DNA of 64,000 bases from Nothopassalora personata (lineage: Eukaryota > Ascomycota > Dothideomycetes > Mycosphaerellales > Mycosphaerellaceae): the NCBI GenBank assembly GCA_033816765.1, contig CM066296.1, positions 2,790,001-2,854,000 of the forward strand, read 5' to 3'. The notes beneath the pieces were generated by a model, which searched no databases, was not told the DNA's origin, and saw only the letters and a program-made list of their open reading frames with translations. Each line of letters starts with the position of its first letter. Position 1 is the first letter of the stretch. Shown here in pieces: positions 10,447-21,501 of the stretch. A program made the translations under genes and the position numbers.

Positions 10447-12052
10447 CGCACGCACGACAGCAGAACTTTGCATTGGCATTTAGCATTGCATTCAGGGACA
10501 AGATGGCATGAGCGGAGAACGGCGCTCGGATTAGAGATAGCGATGGCGCTGGCGGTGTTGATGAAGACATAGGAATGACATCGAAGCGACGCATGGGCCT
10601 GGTGTGCCTCGCACTACCTCGTCATACCCAGGTCCATCTAGCGCTTCATAAACGACTGAGTCTCGCGATGTCTGAGGTAGGCTGCAGCAACGCATGTGGA
10701 TGTTGATCTCCATACCAGCCGCGACAGGTGGCAGCACAGCTCATCGAGACACGCTGAATGGCGCGAATCTCTGTTCGAGAGAGCTGGCTCGCCCTCCACG
10801 GCTTGCTGTGCATACCATGAGCTAGCCAATGAGGAGGTGGAAACCTTTTTGAAGCTCATCGGCATGGCGCGCAGATCTCGCTTTGTTGCGTTCCGCTACG
10901 AGAACAGATAGCTTGCGCCTGTCCTTCGATCTGCTCCCTTCGAAGCTTTGCAGCTCTCTTTGACAACACACTCTGTACCATCCCGGTCTCGCCTGCCAGA
11001 TTCACGAATCATCTATGAGTGTTGGAGCATGGCTGACTCGCGTCCCTAGTAAACCGGGATGGAAAAGCTATCGACGATTGATGTTCCGTTGGCGTTATGG
11101 CAACTGCCACTGACGCCTATATTGCGATACTCGGGGCTTCCACGATCTACTCTGTCTGCCACAGCCCAGTCATGGATCGGCGAGCTATACGCTGGGCCTC
11201 AGGGCACTCGCCTGAGCGCAGTCGCTCGGCAAGTATCAAATGGGGCTCCGATCATGTGGAAGCTTGGCCTGGACCTTTGGAAGCAGCTGATGCTGCAATG
11301 GACGAGATGCCAAGATAGTGATTTATCGAGCTTCCTCTATGCTACCCCTCGTATAAGATATGTTCGCTCCGCCACAAACAGCATATAAACGGGAAGTACG
11401 CTCGAGCCTTACGGTGGCCATGCATGGCTGCCATGCTAGAATTTGCAGATGCAGATCTGAGGGATGGAGCGCCGCGTTTGCGGTGCGACTGATACTTTGT
11501 CGGCGGGAACGGACATCTCGATCCAGGTTGCCGTGTAAATTTCGTTCGTGGACGATGAGATGTCAACGCCATGGGCGTTCTCATGCTGACAACTGACACA
11601 ATGGAAACGAGGAGGATGTCAAGAGAGCTTGGAACGGACATCTCGAGCACAGTATTCATTTGCTAGATACGGACTCCGTTGATTGGTGATCAAGCCCCTG
11701 GGATGCAGCATGGGACATTCTGGCGATCCGCGAGTATATAATCAGTAATTGGTCTTTCCACACGCAGCCAATCAGCAGTGAAAGTAGGAACGATACCAAA
11801 GCGTCAAGTACGAGGCGCGTTCTTAGCAACTTCCTTCTGACCAGAGGGGCACTTGACGATTCTTAATAATTTCTGGAGGTAGGCAGGACGATGGCGCGCT
11901 CAGTGATTCTGTTTTATATCTCACTGCCGCGCCCTCGTCCTCTTCTTCCCTCTCCATCGCACAACCAAGATCCATTGTGAGAGATATCAACATCCACAAC
12001 ATACACAATCGCAACATCCACACACATTCCTAACACACATCCGTTACACGAC
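10447..12052. other. Long intergenic region
   Basis: Roughly 1.6 kb without a convincing gene. A 109-codon plus frame at 11059-11388 and frames near 10638-10911 have no recognisable motif. The last 100 bp (about 11970-12050) are C/A-rich and look like the 5' leader of the small membrane-protein gene that follows. Confidence 0.5.
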
Positions 12053-12370
12053 ATGGCGTAAGACTCTACGCTTTCGCGCTTCCCTTCCCACTGCTATCGT
12101 CGTGATCAATGCTGACGAAGCCTTTGTAGCATCCTGGCCTTCTTCCGGGACGTGGATTTGGTGGGTCTTGGAATCGCGATCTGCTCGGAGGGCCTGGTCC
12201 ACTGGCTGCTTGGGCACCTTGCACCTCTGCTTCCGGACCCGAGGGTCTAGTATCCTGAAAGGTTTACGGATGCATGGCGGGAACGGGTTTGGATTCTGGC
12301 ATCCATTATCCTTGGCTGGATGCTTGGGGAGATGATCGGCTCCGTGCTGACAATCGCCAAACTCCGTTAA
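12053..12370 (+). pseudogene. Small two-segment membrane protein with in-frame TAG
   Basis: Exon 1 is only five bases (ATGGC) followed by a textbook 72-bp intron (GTAAGA donor at 12058, GCTGACG branch point, TTTGTAG acceptor ending 12129). Exon 2 reads AILAFFRDVDLVGLGIAICS and then WLLGHLAPLLPDPRV, meets TAG at 12248-12250, and continues in the same frame as YPERFTDAWRERVWILASII with LGWMLGEMIGSVLTIAKLR to TAA at 12370. The uninterrupted product would be 81 codons with two hydrophobic segments. The C/A-rich leader and perfect intron argue that it was a real gene. It is annotated as a pseudogene because of the stop, but readthrough, RNA editing or a short 41-residue product are possible. Family unknown. 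Confidence 0.6.
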
Positions 12371-14100
12371 GTCAAGGAGAGGAGCAGAAGCCATCGACAG
12401 TGATCAATGACGGATAAGGGGAGGCGATGACCCCAGATCCTGAGATCCTGTCGGCTATCAGCAGTCAGGCTTGGTACCAGTGACTCTGAGTGTCGAGAAG
12501 TGGGCTCGGGCATGGCACGGCATGCCCGCCGAGTCAACCTCAACTATGGCGGGAGCCTCAACGTGGCGTTGAGGTGAACGTCCTGCTGGTCGGGACGGCC
12601 AAGATCAGCCGCATTCTTCCACTGACATCAACATCATCGACGCTGGCGTCGACATCATTCCTTCGGCATCAGAAGCACCATGGCATCGATCCGGCAATAT
12701 CAACACCTCAGCATCGACCGATCTTCCGCCATCTACTGCCGTTTACTGCCATCCGTCGCCATCTCACGACATCTCCGCCATCTACGCCAAATATCGCCAT
12801 TTCTCCGCATTTGCACACATCTGAGACACTCAGCTAGCTTTCTGTGATGCATCGCCATCCATCATCGCATCCGGCGACTCAGCACGATTATCGGCCATCT
12901 CCATCATCTTGATCGTGTGCCAGCATCTCCACATCTCTTCACCACCCGAGTTTTTTGATCTACGCGTATCCCTCTGAGCGACTTCAGATCATCGATACGC
13001 CGACAGCAATCCCTGCCGTGACAACCTCGCATACGGCTCAATGTCGCAGTGTGCTTTTCACTTGCAACAGTCCTACACTGCCAGACGAACAACATGAAAC
13101 ACCTTCGGCTTGCTAAAACCAAAGCACGCACCAGACGCGGCCTTGATATCAGCGCTACAGGTACATCAGCACAACACGAAGGACTCACGATCAGTGCTGA
13201 AGTGACTCTCTTGCAAGCGGCGCAACTTTCAGCACCGCTACCATCAGGCCACACCGGCAGCATCACGAGACCCATCACCATGACCATGTCGAAGGACTCC
13301 TCCACGGTCGTGCTCACCCCTGAGCCTCGTCTACCATGGCACGACCCTCACACAGGCTGGACTTTCGCCGGTTAACGCCAATCTGTCACAGCCTGAACTG
13401 ACTACGATACACCATGTCGTCGAGCTCATCAGCATAGAGATCTGGCGAGAAAGTCATCGCTCAGCGGTACACTGTGAGCTACACTGACTGATCTTGGCAC
13501 CTTTGACAGAACACATCGGTGCAACGACTGTCGAACAACCAACAAGACCACGATGTCCAACTACAGTTGACTTGCACAACTCTCCAAGTGGGCTCGCAAA
13601 TCAGAACCGCGACACTCACCCATCTGTTGCACGAACATCCGAATCGGCCTAGCGTGAGTCTGTGCTCTGCATCTCAGCTACAGCATGCACTCAGGCCAGA
13701 CCGACCTTGAGGCACTTCGCCAACGATATCAGCCTCCTTCATTTTGGGTACGCATCACCACAAGCTTCAAGCTCGTGATGCTCGTATCATTGAAGGACAC
13801 AAGAAGGACTCCAATGAAGCGGTGGAAGGAACACAGGTGGTGGTTGAGCGTCTTGATGGTGTGTGGGCATGGAATCGATCTTACAACTCTCTGCAACAGT
13901 CCACATCGTCAATCTTTCGGGGGCCAAGGTCAAGACGGTTATGTGTGGGTCAGGAACTGGGCAGATTGTGTCGCTCTGGCAAAATGGAGTACTCGGTCCC
14001 CTATTGGCGGGAGGAAATACGGTGCTGAGAAGCTCGCCGGTCTCTAGACATAACTGATCGGTCATCAATGTACTGTTATCATCTGTCCGGTCTGATGTCC
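12371..14100. other. Intergenic region with low-complexity CAT/ATC-rich DNA
   Basis: About 12620-12830 is rich in CATC/ACATC motifs on the + strand and translates only to low complexity. Frames at 13049-13375 (108 codons) and 13685-14047 (120 codons) show no clear domain. The far end may contain the damaged 5' half of the relic that ends at 14214. Confidence 0.4.
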
Positions 14101-14214
14101 GAGGCAAGCAAGGCGTTGGTCAAGAAGTTTGAGGACATGATGAGGTGTAACGACGCCATGGCACAGCATTATAGGAGTGGCAAAGCTTGGGAGGATAAAC
14201 CTGGCAAGGTCTGA
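14068..14214 (+). pseudogene. Relic 3' end of a small membrane-protein paralogue
   Basis: An open frame ending at TGA 14212-14214 encodes MSEASKALVKKFEDMMRCND followed by AMAQHYRSGKAW. It aligns without gaps to the C-terminal part of the neighbouring gene at 14775-15104 (KSEGRRALIRKFEENRKWNE, then SMIRHYESGEAF), with about 14 of 33 positions identical. I could not find a matching upstream half with the membrane segment in one frame, so only the 3' end seems preserved. It suggests an old tandem duplication. Confidence 0.5.
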
Positions 14215-14590
14215 ACGTCAGGTCACGCTGTGAGGATGGAATGGGAATTTCGGCAGGAGATTCATGTAGATGAGTAGAAAACCGATATCGTTGTGACGAT
14301 CAACGAAGTCCCTGACAATACTCGGAGTCATTCGTTCGGCACGGAGATGTTTGCCTCGTGAGATTGTGCTTGGCACCCGCTGATGAGCATTTAATTCACT
14401 GGGCACCAGAGTTCTGGTGTTTTAGACTACTCATCACGACTTTCCAGAGTCCTCACAGCAATTTCCAAGTCCTCAGAGCTCTTTACATTTAAATAGCAGC
14501 CACAGCTCCCTGATTCCTCACATCAACAACCAAACCAGATTCTCATCAACACTACAACATAACACGCCGGCACATCGCTCCACGCTGCGA

Positions 14591-14656
<66 letters not shown>
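14591..14656. repeat. (CAT)22 microsatellite
   Basis: Twenty-two uninterrupted CAT trinucleotides lie 118 bp upstream of the ATG of the small membrane protein, probably in its promoter or 5' leader. Translated from the opposite strand it gives a run of Met, which explains an artefactual minus-strand frame. Confidence 0.95.
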
Positions 14657-14658
<2 letters not shown>

Positions 14659-14774
14659 CGCGAGGCTGACGAGCAGCAATCCTATCAAGCCCAGCCAATT
14701 GAACCTGGCCTGCCAAATCGCAATCTCCAACTGCCTCAGCTTTGATCTCCAACGTACACTCTCCGACCTTAACA

Positions 14775-15104
14775 ATGTACACCCGCGAGCACTGGGACCT
14801 GCTGTCCGACAACCACAAGTTCAACGCATACACCTCACGCGAAGGCTTACAGGGTATATTCCAGGGACCCGGCATCCTGCTCTTGATGTTCCTAGTGTTC
14901 GTACTATGGTTCGCTGTCAGTAGGGGTAATTGGTACAAGCGGAGAGTCCAGGTGCTTGAAGATGGTCTTGAGAAAGGGCAAGACTGGGTGGACTTGGGCC
15001 CGAAGTCTGAGGGCCGAAGGGCATTGATCAGAAAGTTCGAGGAGAACAGGAAGTGGAATGAGAGCATGATCAGACACTATGAGAGCGGCGAGGCCTTTTG
15101 CTGA
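14775..15104 (+). CDS. Small single-pass membrane protein
   Basis: A 109-residue protein starting MYTREHWDLLSDNHKFNAYT. Residues about 32-50 (GPGILLLMFLVFVLWFAV) are one transmembrane helix. The following segment is basic and then Glu-rich (YKRRVQVLEDGLEKGQDW, RALIRKFEENRKWNESMIRH), consistent with a short cytosolic coiled helix. The start is supported by the context AACAATG after a CA-rich leader. A degraded paralogue of its tail lies about 0.9 kb upstream. I do not recognise the family. Confidence 0.6.
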   Translation: MYTREHWDLLSDNHKFNAYTSREGLQGIFQGPGILLLMFLVFVLWFAVSRGNWYKRRVQVLEDGLEKGQDWVDLGPKSEGRRALIRKFEENRKWNESMIRHYESGEAFC

Positions 15105-16671
15105 GCAAGCTGGTGTGTGATCATGGATGGAAGACGAGGCTGACGGGGAAGACATGTATGAAATCTGAGGACGTGGGCGGACGCCGCTGTGGGGAGAATT
15201 TGGAGCGTTGGCAGGATGGAGCAGTTTACGTACCTCAACGAGCACACAGGAGAGACGCGGGAGAGTAGAGAGCCTAAACTTGGAGTTATGACTATGGTCC
15301 TTTCTAACAACACCAAAGCATCATCACCTGACATGTTGGCCTCAGAGCAATTCTCCATTCCTTGGCACAAGCTGATCAGCTTCCAATTCACGAGACATCA
15401 GAGCTGAAAAGTTTCAGGGCCGCAGATCCGCCGCTGGTGTCGTCCAACCCTCCACACATTGTACAAAAGTACTACAAACAACTACTGACTAGCTGTGTGT
15501 AAAGGTTGCAAAGATAGGTGCAAAGGTAGTTGCCGGTGCAAAAAGTGAATTCTTTACACCATAGTCATTGTTGCTATAGATGATTGAACTTGGAAACAAG
15601 ATATGCTAAAGAAATCCTTCGATATATCGATATATCGTCCTTAGGGTATGTTGAGATTGCTTACCTTGCTTAGTTTGGATGTGTTAGCATATACTATCAA
15701 ACGACGAGAGGGACGTAGGGGTACATATATAACATGGAGCTAGATATGGGAGTATGTTTTTAACAATCATAGGTAGGTATAGCAGGCACTTTTTAAGAAA
15801 CATAAAAGTATTTTCCATTATAAAGGTGGATACGGGATGATTTCACCGGATCTTGATTCGGAGTTGACGGGAGTGCTGGAAAACACTGGTGCGACGTTGG
15901 GATGTATCTGAAGCATGCGATCAGCTCGTTGCACGTGATTGAAAGATGTGTAATGAAGAGGCGGTAGATAACTTCTTTGACGTTGCGGCCCCACAGTGTG
16001 AGGTCGGTGATGGATACGATACTGTGGGACTGACACCTTCATTCCTGCGTGCACCATCGGGAATCTGCAGTACAGAAACCTCTCTGATGTGCTGAGCAAG
16101 GGACAAAAAGGAAGATACGACCTATTGGGACAGTAGGTTCAAGAATCCAGAGTAGCAGCTCTACTGGGAGGTCGTCGAGCGTGCGTTCCGACGAGGGAGC
16201 GGGGTGGGCAGGTCTGTACGTGGAAGTGCTCGGGATTGGGGCGCATCATGCATAGCATCCTGATGAGATAGGATCAGGATGGGACTCTTCTTGCTTGGAG
16301 TACACATAAGCCCACCACAGCGAGGAGCTTGACTACAAGTGTCGAAGCTCTTGAGTGACACACGAGGCCACGGACCGGATTGAAAAGGGCTGGGTCTCCT
16401 GGCGCTTGGTGGCCAGATCCTCTTGGCCGTGATGGCCACGGGACGTCAGGTCTGGGTGGGAATACCTTTTCTTCGGGCCATAGGGGGGCGGTTTCCAGGT
16501 GTGACCGTCGAGTCTGGGTGTTGTGGAGGTGAGTGTGAGCTTCTCGAATTCGAAGGGCATGCCGTGAGACGCAATATGGCACAGCGCTGCGCACGTGATG
16601 TTTCGTACAGTATGGGGTATCTCTAGGCAGCAATCTGTATATTGGCAAAGCAAGCCGAATACTACACGCTT
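15105..16671. other. Intergenic region, partly AT-rich
   Basis: About 15440-15840 is AT-rich (including a palindromic ATATATCGATATATC-type tract near 15625) and resembles decayed repeat DNA, though I see no terminal repeats. Frames at 15818-16106 and 16161-16675 lack motifs. Confidence 0.4.
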
Positions 16672-17994
16672 TCACGCCAGTGCCGATGCAAGCCGTTCCA
16701 ATGCTATGCTTCGTTTATCGCCATTCTTCTGCAACGTCTCCAACAATACTTCCAGCCGTCCTTTGCGACCTGGTCCTGTAGATTTGCCAAGAATCCGCAA
16801 GTACCGCTTGGTTGATACCTCGAGCACTTTCGCTACGTCAGCATCAAGCTCCTGCTCGCTCGAGTTGACTGCAGTGCTGTAAGTCAGCAGCAGGAGCGCA
16901 GCCTTCTCAGCCAGCAGGGGTTGCGTCTTTCCCGACGACTCGCCCAGGCCTTTCTTCATCGTGGCCAAGGCCGTCGTCAATGCTGGTGGGAAGTCTGCTG
17001 ACTGTGCATCGATACCAAAGAGCTCATGCTTGGCATCACAGATGATTCTCTCGACTGATGTCGCTTCGTTTTCTCGTAAATACGAGAGTATGTGCTGCAG
17101 GACTGTGGGTGTGGCTTGTACGTTGTCGAAAGTGGCGATCAAGTCGTAGAAGCTCTCTGCCACAGACGCCGCATTTCTCGAGTTGCTGAACTGCTTCATG
17201 GCCGCATCGAAGATGGCTGTAGGTATAGCTCCGCTGAACGCTGGCGAGCTGTCCAGCCTTTTGAGTGCATCCTCATTGACTTCTTCCACGCCCTTTCCAG
17301 CGTCCGGATCAAAATCTTCGGCCGTGATGGTGGGTAAGGCAATCATGTCATCGTCGTCGTCCTCTTTCTGTTCTTTCCTCTCCTCGTCCAGCCCCAGCAA
17401 GTGCTTTCTTGCCTTCAGCTTGGTCAGATATACCATCTCCAGTCGGGCGTACTCCAAGTACAGCTTCGCGTCGTCTTTACAGAACCTCAGCCCTCGTTGG
17501 AAGTATGATCGGGCAGTTCCCATGTCTCCTTGCGTCTCTGCATAGTGCTTCGCCGCAAGCACCCAAAGCGACGAGTGCCTAGGATGCAAGCGCAGCACCG
17601 ATGTGAAGACTTTGGCCAGCTTCTTACTCGCCACCTCCTTCCTACAAAAGTCGATGTACTGCATCCACAAACCCATATCACCCGGAAATTTCTTGGTCGC
17701 ACGATCGAGGACGAAGAAGACTGTTCGCTGGCCGTTGAAAGTCTTTACGCCCTTGATCCCTAATCGCTTGCACCGTTTCTTCCGCAGACGGTCTAGATTC
17801 ATCTCATATGTTGCGTATCGGGCGTAGTCGGCGGGTGTTGATCCTCGGGCATTCAGCGTATGTTCAAACCCGGATCTTTTCGATGTGATGGCGGTGATCT
17901 CCTCGCGGGTGAAGATGCCCTTTTGCTGGTATTCCTGCAGCTCAGGGACGTATTGCTCGAGGTAGAAGCGGGCTTTATCGCTCGCGGCCGCCAT
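16672..17994 (-). CDS. UTP6: U3 small nucleolar RNA-associated protein 6
   Basis: A 440-residue single-exon protein starting MAAASDKARFYLEQYVPELQ. UTP6 belongs to the UtpB subcomplex of the small-subunit processome and acts in nucleolar 18S rRNA maturation. The N-terminal block (EYQQKGIFTREEITAITSKR, YEMNLDRLRKKRCKRLGIKG) is the family signature. HAT-type repeats follow, for example LWMQYIDFC, LWVLAAKHYAETQGDMGTAR and LYLEYARLEM. An acidic linker (KEQKEDDDDD) precedes the C-terminal helical region. The long frame extends upstream to 18138, but the family N-terminus starts at 17994. It shares a roughly 420-bp divergent promoter with CWH43. Confidence 0.92.
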   Translation of the reverse strand: MAAASDKARFYLEQYVPELQEYQQKGIFTREEITAITSKRSGFEHTLNARGSTPADYARYATYEMNLDRLRKKRCKRLGIKGVKTFNGQRTVFFVLDRATKKFPGDMGLWMQYIDFCRKEVASKKLAKVFTSVLRLHPRHSSLWVLAAKHYAETQGDMGTARSYFQRGLRFCKDDAKLYLEYARLEMVYLTKLKARKHLLGLDEERKEQKEDDDDDMIALPTITAEDFDPDAGKGVEEVNEDALKRLDSSPAFSGAIPTAIFDAAMKQFSNSRNAASVAESFYDLIATFDNVQATPTVLQHILSYLRENEATSVERIICDAKHELFGIDAQSADFPPALTTALATMKKGLGESSGKTQPLLAEKAALLLLTYSTAVNSSEQELDADVAKVLEVSTKRYLRILGKSTGPGRKGRLEVLLETLQKNGDKRSIALERLASALA

Positions 17995-18411
17995 ATCGCA
18001 AGTCGTCGGTCGAGTTGGTAAGATGTGTCGCAGGCAGTGGAGCTGCTCTCTGCTGCTCGATCCGGCTCTTTCGCTGGAGCCCCAGGGGCCCGCTTCTCCT
18101 AGTGCAAAATGTCTCCAAGCCTGACTTAGAGGCTTCACTTCGCACCCCTTCTATGCTGTCCGTGGAGGTCAGCAGCGCAGGTAACGGACAGGCAAAGAGT
18201 ATGCGCATCTTGTGAGCCAAGATTTCGAGCGGCCGCTTACCACCCGCTACCGAGCGCAGGAATCCCGCTTCGTGTCCGCTTACAGCTGTCTCGTCTCCCT
18301 ATCGCGTCGGGGGGAAATATCGCACGCAGTTCGCGCTTTGTCCTTCACCTCACTCTGTTCGACCGCCCGTCTCCTTCTGCGTTGTCCTCATTCCCCGGGA
18401 GCGCAGCCACA
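17995..18411. promoter_or_regulatory. Divergent promoter of UTP6 and CWH43
   Basis: These 417 bp separate the start codons of two oppositely transcribed housekeeping genes. I see no coding signal or sharply defined TATA box. The role as a bidirectional promoter is inferred from layout. Confidence 0.5.
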
Positions 18412-21400
18412 ATGCCTCCCAAACATCGCGACGGCGATGTCGTGGCCGTCGTACGCAGCCAGAACATCAATGCACGAAGCAACATTCACTCACGCGACTG
18501 CAGATCCCCGGCCAATTCATCTCCCACGCCCACACCGTCTCTGCCTATGCCGCCTTCCTGAGTGCCCTTGTAGTGGGCATGTGGCTGCACTACCACAAGA
18601 TCGTCGAGAACGAGCACTTTGGCTACCCCATCGAGTGGTTCCCATCCGTCAGCGCGACCATCGGCGACCGATACCCTGAACGATCCTTCTTCCAAGTCTT
18701 TATTGCTATCTGCTCGGGTCCGCGATTCGCCCTTGTCTTCCTCTGGTACTGTCTGGCGAACCAACCCGGCAGCAGTCTGCCAAAGTTCGTTGCAGGAGTT
18801 GGTGTCTTCAGAACATTGACCTGTGGGGGCTGGACATATGTTACGAGCACGGATGACCATGACTGGCACGATATCTTCATGATCAGCTATCTGGTCGCGA
18901 CTCTGCCATGGACATTGGGATGCTTGGCATTGAGTCCGCCTAATCCGCAGGCCATCAAGTACCGCAAGTACTTGGCTGGTGCTTTCTTCGCTACCCTCGT
19001 GCCATTGATCTACTTCTTCATTCAGCACAAGGTGCATAGGGTGCCAGGAGGTACGAACTGCAAAGCAAGAGCTGTTGCACGCTCTGACTAACATACGACA
19101 GCATACACCATCTACGCCTTCTTCGAATGGTCCCTCGTACTCCTTGACGTCGGCTTCGACGCCGTTACTGCCCTGGACTTCAGCACGTTCGACCTCGTTG
19201 TGAAGGATACGAAGGGCATGAGCAGAGGGTATGTCCGTTGGCTTCCAAAGTAGCTGGTACGATGTACTCGTTGCACGTTGAAACAAGAGCTAGGAGCTGA
19301 CAACATGTGGCAATTAGTGAGAAGCGAGTCGATCGCGTTCTCGAGAAGAACAAGGACAAGGCCGTCGGCCAAGTCTTCGATGACAAGTTCTCGACCGACG
19401 AGCTGATCGATGCTGCGGCGGACGTGTACCTTGGCGTAAGTCGAAGGACGGCCTGGTAAACACAGTTGCTAATCAGACACAGTACGCCTTCTGGACCATC
19501 CTTACGTCCCTGGGTGTGGTGGTCTGGTACTTCCCACTCTGGCATATGGGCATCTCTGGCTACGAAGTCGCTGTCATGTCGACCATTTCACCACTCCTGC
19601 TGGGCATTCCTTCGATTCGCCGAATGGCACTGAAATCTGTTCCGACCATTCTGTTGACCACAATAGTTGGACTGTTGGCCTACTTGATCAAGTCACCAGA
19701 ACTCCGTCTGGCTGCGGTATCGTTCGCAGTCTGGCAAGGGTGTCTCGGCTGGGTCGCTGCATGGTATAGCAAGCGCACCAGTCCTGCCATGCTTGAAGCC
19801 AGAGTGTCTGCGTGGCTGATCGGCCTTATCGCCAGCAGCATCTCAAAGTTCGCCTTCTGGACCAACAACCCACTCTGGCCCGTCATGAATGAGGCAAACG
19901 GTGGCCTGAATAAGACGGGCATTTTCCTCTTCGTGCTCGCGCTTCTCCGCGCTTTCCAGAAGCAGTCGAAACACATCGACAGTGCACCGATCGAGAAGCC
20001 AAAGGGACCATCCATCTTTGCAGGTTTGGGTCTTGCCGGCGCTATCTTTGGCCTTCACTCTCTACTATCTGATTCCAGCACCATGATCTTGTGGGTGTGG
20101 GAAGGCTACCCCGTCCGTGGTCCACTTGCAGTGCCACATGGTGCGGTGACCATTCTCGCTATGGGTGTGGGTCTTCTAGCTGGTCTCTGGTACCCCAATG
20201 TGGTGCGCAGCTGGGCTGCTTTCGGCGTTGGTTCGATCGGAGCTGCAGTCTTGACAACGTTCAGCAACTGGACGGGGTACTACGGTGGTCTTACCCTCGC
20301 CATCTACCTGGTGGCGATCACCCCAGTACTCATTAGCAACGCAGTCCGCTTTCCGCCTGGGCGAACTTTCTTCGTAGCATTCTTCTTCTACAACTTTCTG
20401 GTCCTGTTCCACGTTTGGGTCGTCGCATACGCCTTCGTGCCCGGTGGTCCACTTGTGCGTGAGCACACCGACTGGGTCATGGCTACAACGATGATCATGA
20501 TCGGTTGCGGTGTCTTCTCAACGATTCAAAACACTGCGCCTATCAAGCAAAGATCCTTCCAGCCAATCCAAAGTCCAGCTGCCAGGAGACAGCGAAGCTA
20601 CTACATTTACATCTTGCTCGGGTTGCAACTGCTGAGCGCGAGCGTGGCATACCTTCGCTTCCCAAGCTACGACTACACTCCCTACCACCAGGACAGCAAG
20701 CTAATCACAGCTGGTATCTGGACCATCCACTTCAGCATTGACAACGACATGTGGAGCTCTGAGCGCCGCATGGAGTCGCTCATCCGGGAAAGTGAGCTTG
20801 ACGTGGTTGGCCTCTTGGAGTCTGATCTCCAGCGCATTATCATGGGCAACCGTGATACAACTCAGTACCTTGCAGAAGAGCTTGGCATGTACGTCGACTT
20901 TGGCCCCGGTCCCAACAAGCACACATGGGGTAGTGCCCTTCTCAGCAAGTTCCCAATCGTGAATTCAACACACCACCTCCTCCCATCACCGGTCGGCGAG
21001 CTGGCACCCGCCATCCACGCCACAATTGATGCATATGGCGAACTCGTCGATATCTTTGTCTTCCACTCCGGCCAAGAAGAAGACCCCGAAGATCGCCGCC
21101 TCCAATCAGAATACCTCGCGAACCTGATGGGCTCCTCTCCACGTCCCTCTATCCTTCTCTCATACCTCGTCACCAAGCCCAACGAGGGCAACTACAACAC
21201 CTACGTCTCGGAACGCAGTGGTATGAAAGATATTGACCCCACCGACTGGGATCGCTGGTGCGAGTACATCTTGTACAAGGGCATGAAGCGGACTGGTTAC
21301 GCGAGACTGAGCAGAGGAACAATTACGGACACGGAGCTGCAAGTGGGCAAGTTCCAAGTTGGTCAACCAGAAGACACGAGCAACAGGATGATCCATGAGA

Positions 21401-21501
21401 ATGAGGTTCCTTTTGACCTCAGGTTCCCGACACTTTTCAGGGGCCAGGGCGTGAGAGGCCATAGATATCACGTCTTTGATGAGCCGAGGTATTATGCTTG
21501 A
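18412..21501 (+). CDS. CWH43: CWH43-type GPI-anchor lipid remodelling protein
   Basis: Predicted 949 residues from five exons (18412-18450, 18504-19050, 19102-19228, 19318-19435, 19483-21501). In yeast Cwh43 replaces the diacylglycerol of GPI anchors with ceramide in the ER. The N-terminal third is a multi-pass PGAP2/Frag1-like domain (SAYAAFLSALVVGMWLHYHK, WFPSVSATIGDRYPER). The middle has many membrane segments. The C-terminal part is an endonuclease/exonuclease/phosphatase-like domain (DVVGLLESDLQRI, WGSALLSKFPIVNSTHHLLP). Each intron has clear signals: GTACGC/GCAG, GTACGA/ACAG, GTATGT/TTAG and GTAAGT/ACAG. Length agrees with yeast Cwh43. Exon 1 encodes only 13 residues; its join reads DVVAV|IPGQFISHAH. 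Confidence 0.92.

Noticed and set aside
14552..15067. 171-codon minus-strand frame with a long Met run
   Set aside because: The Met run is the (CAT)22 microsatellite read backwards; the rest is antisense to the small membrane protein.
15440..15840. Possible transposon in AT-rich DNA
   Set aside because: AT-rich with a small palindrome, but no terminal repeats or target duplication could be found by eye.
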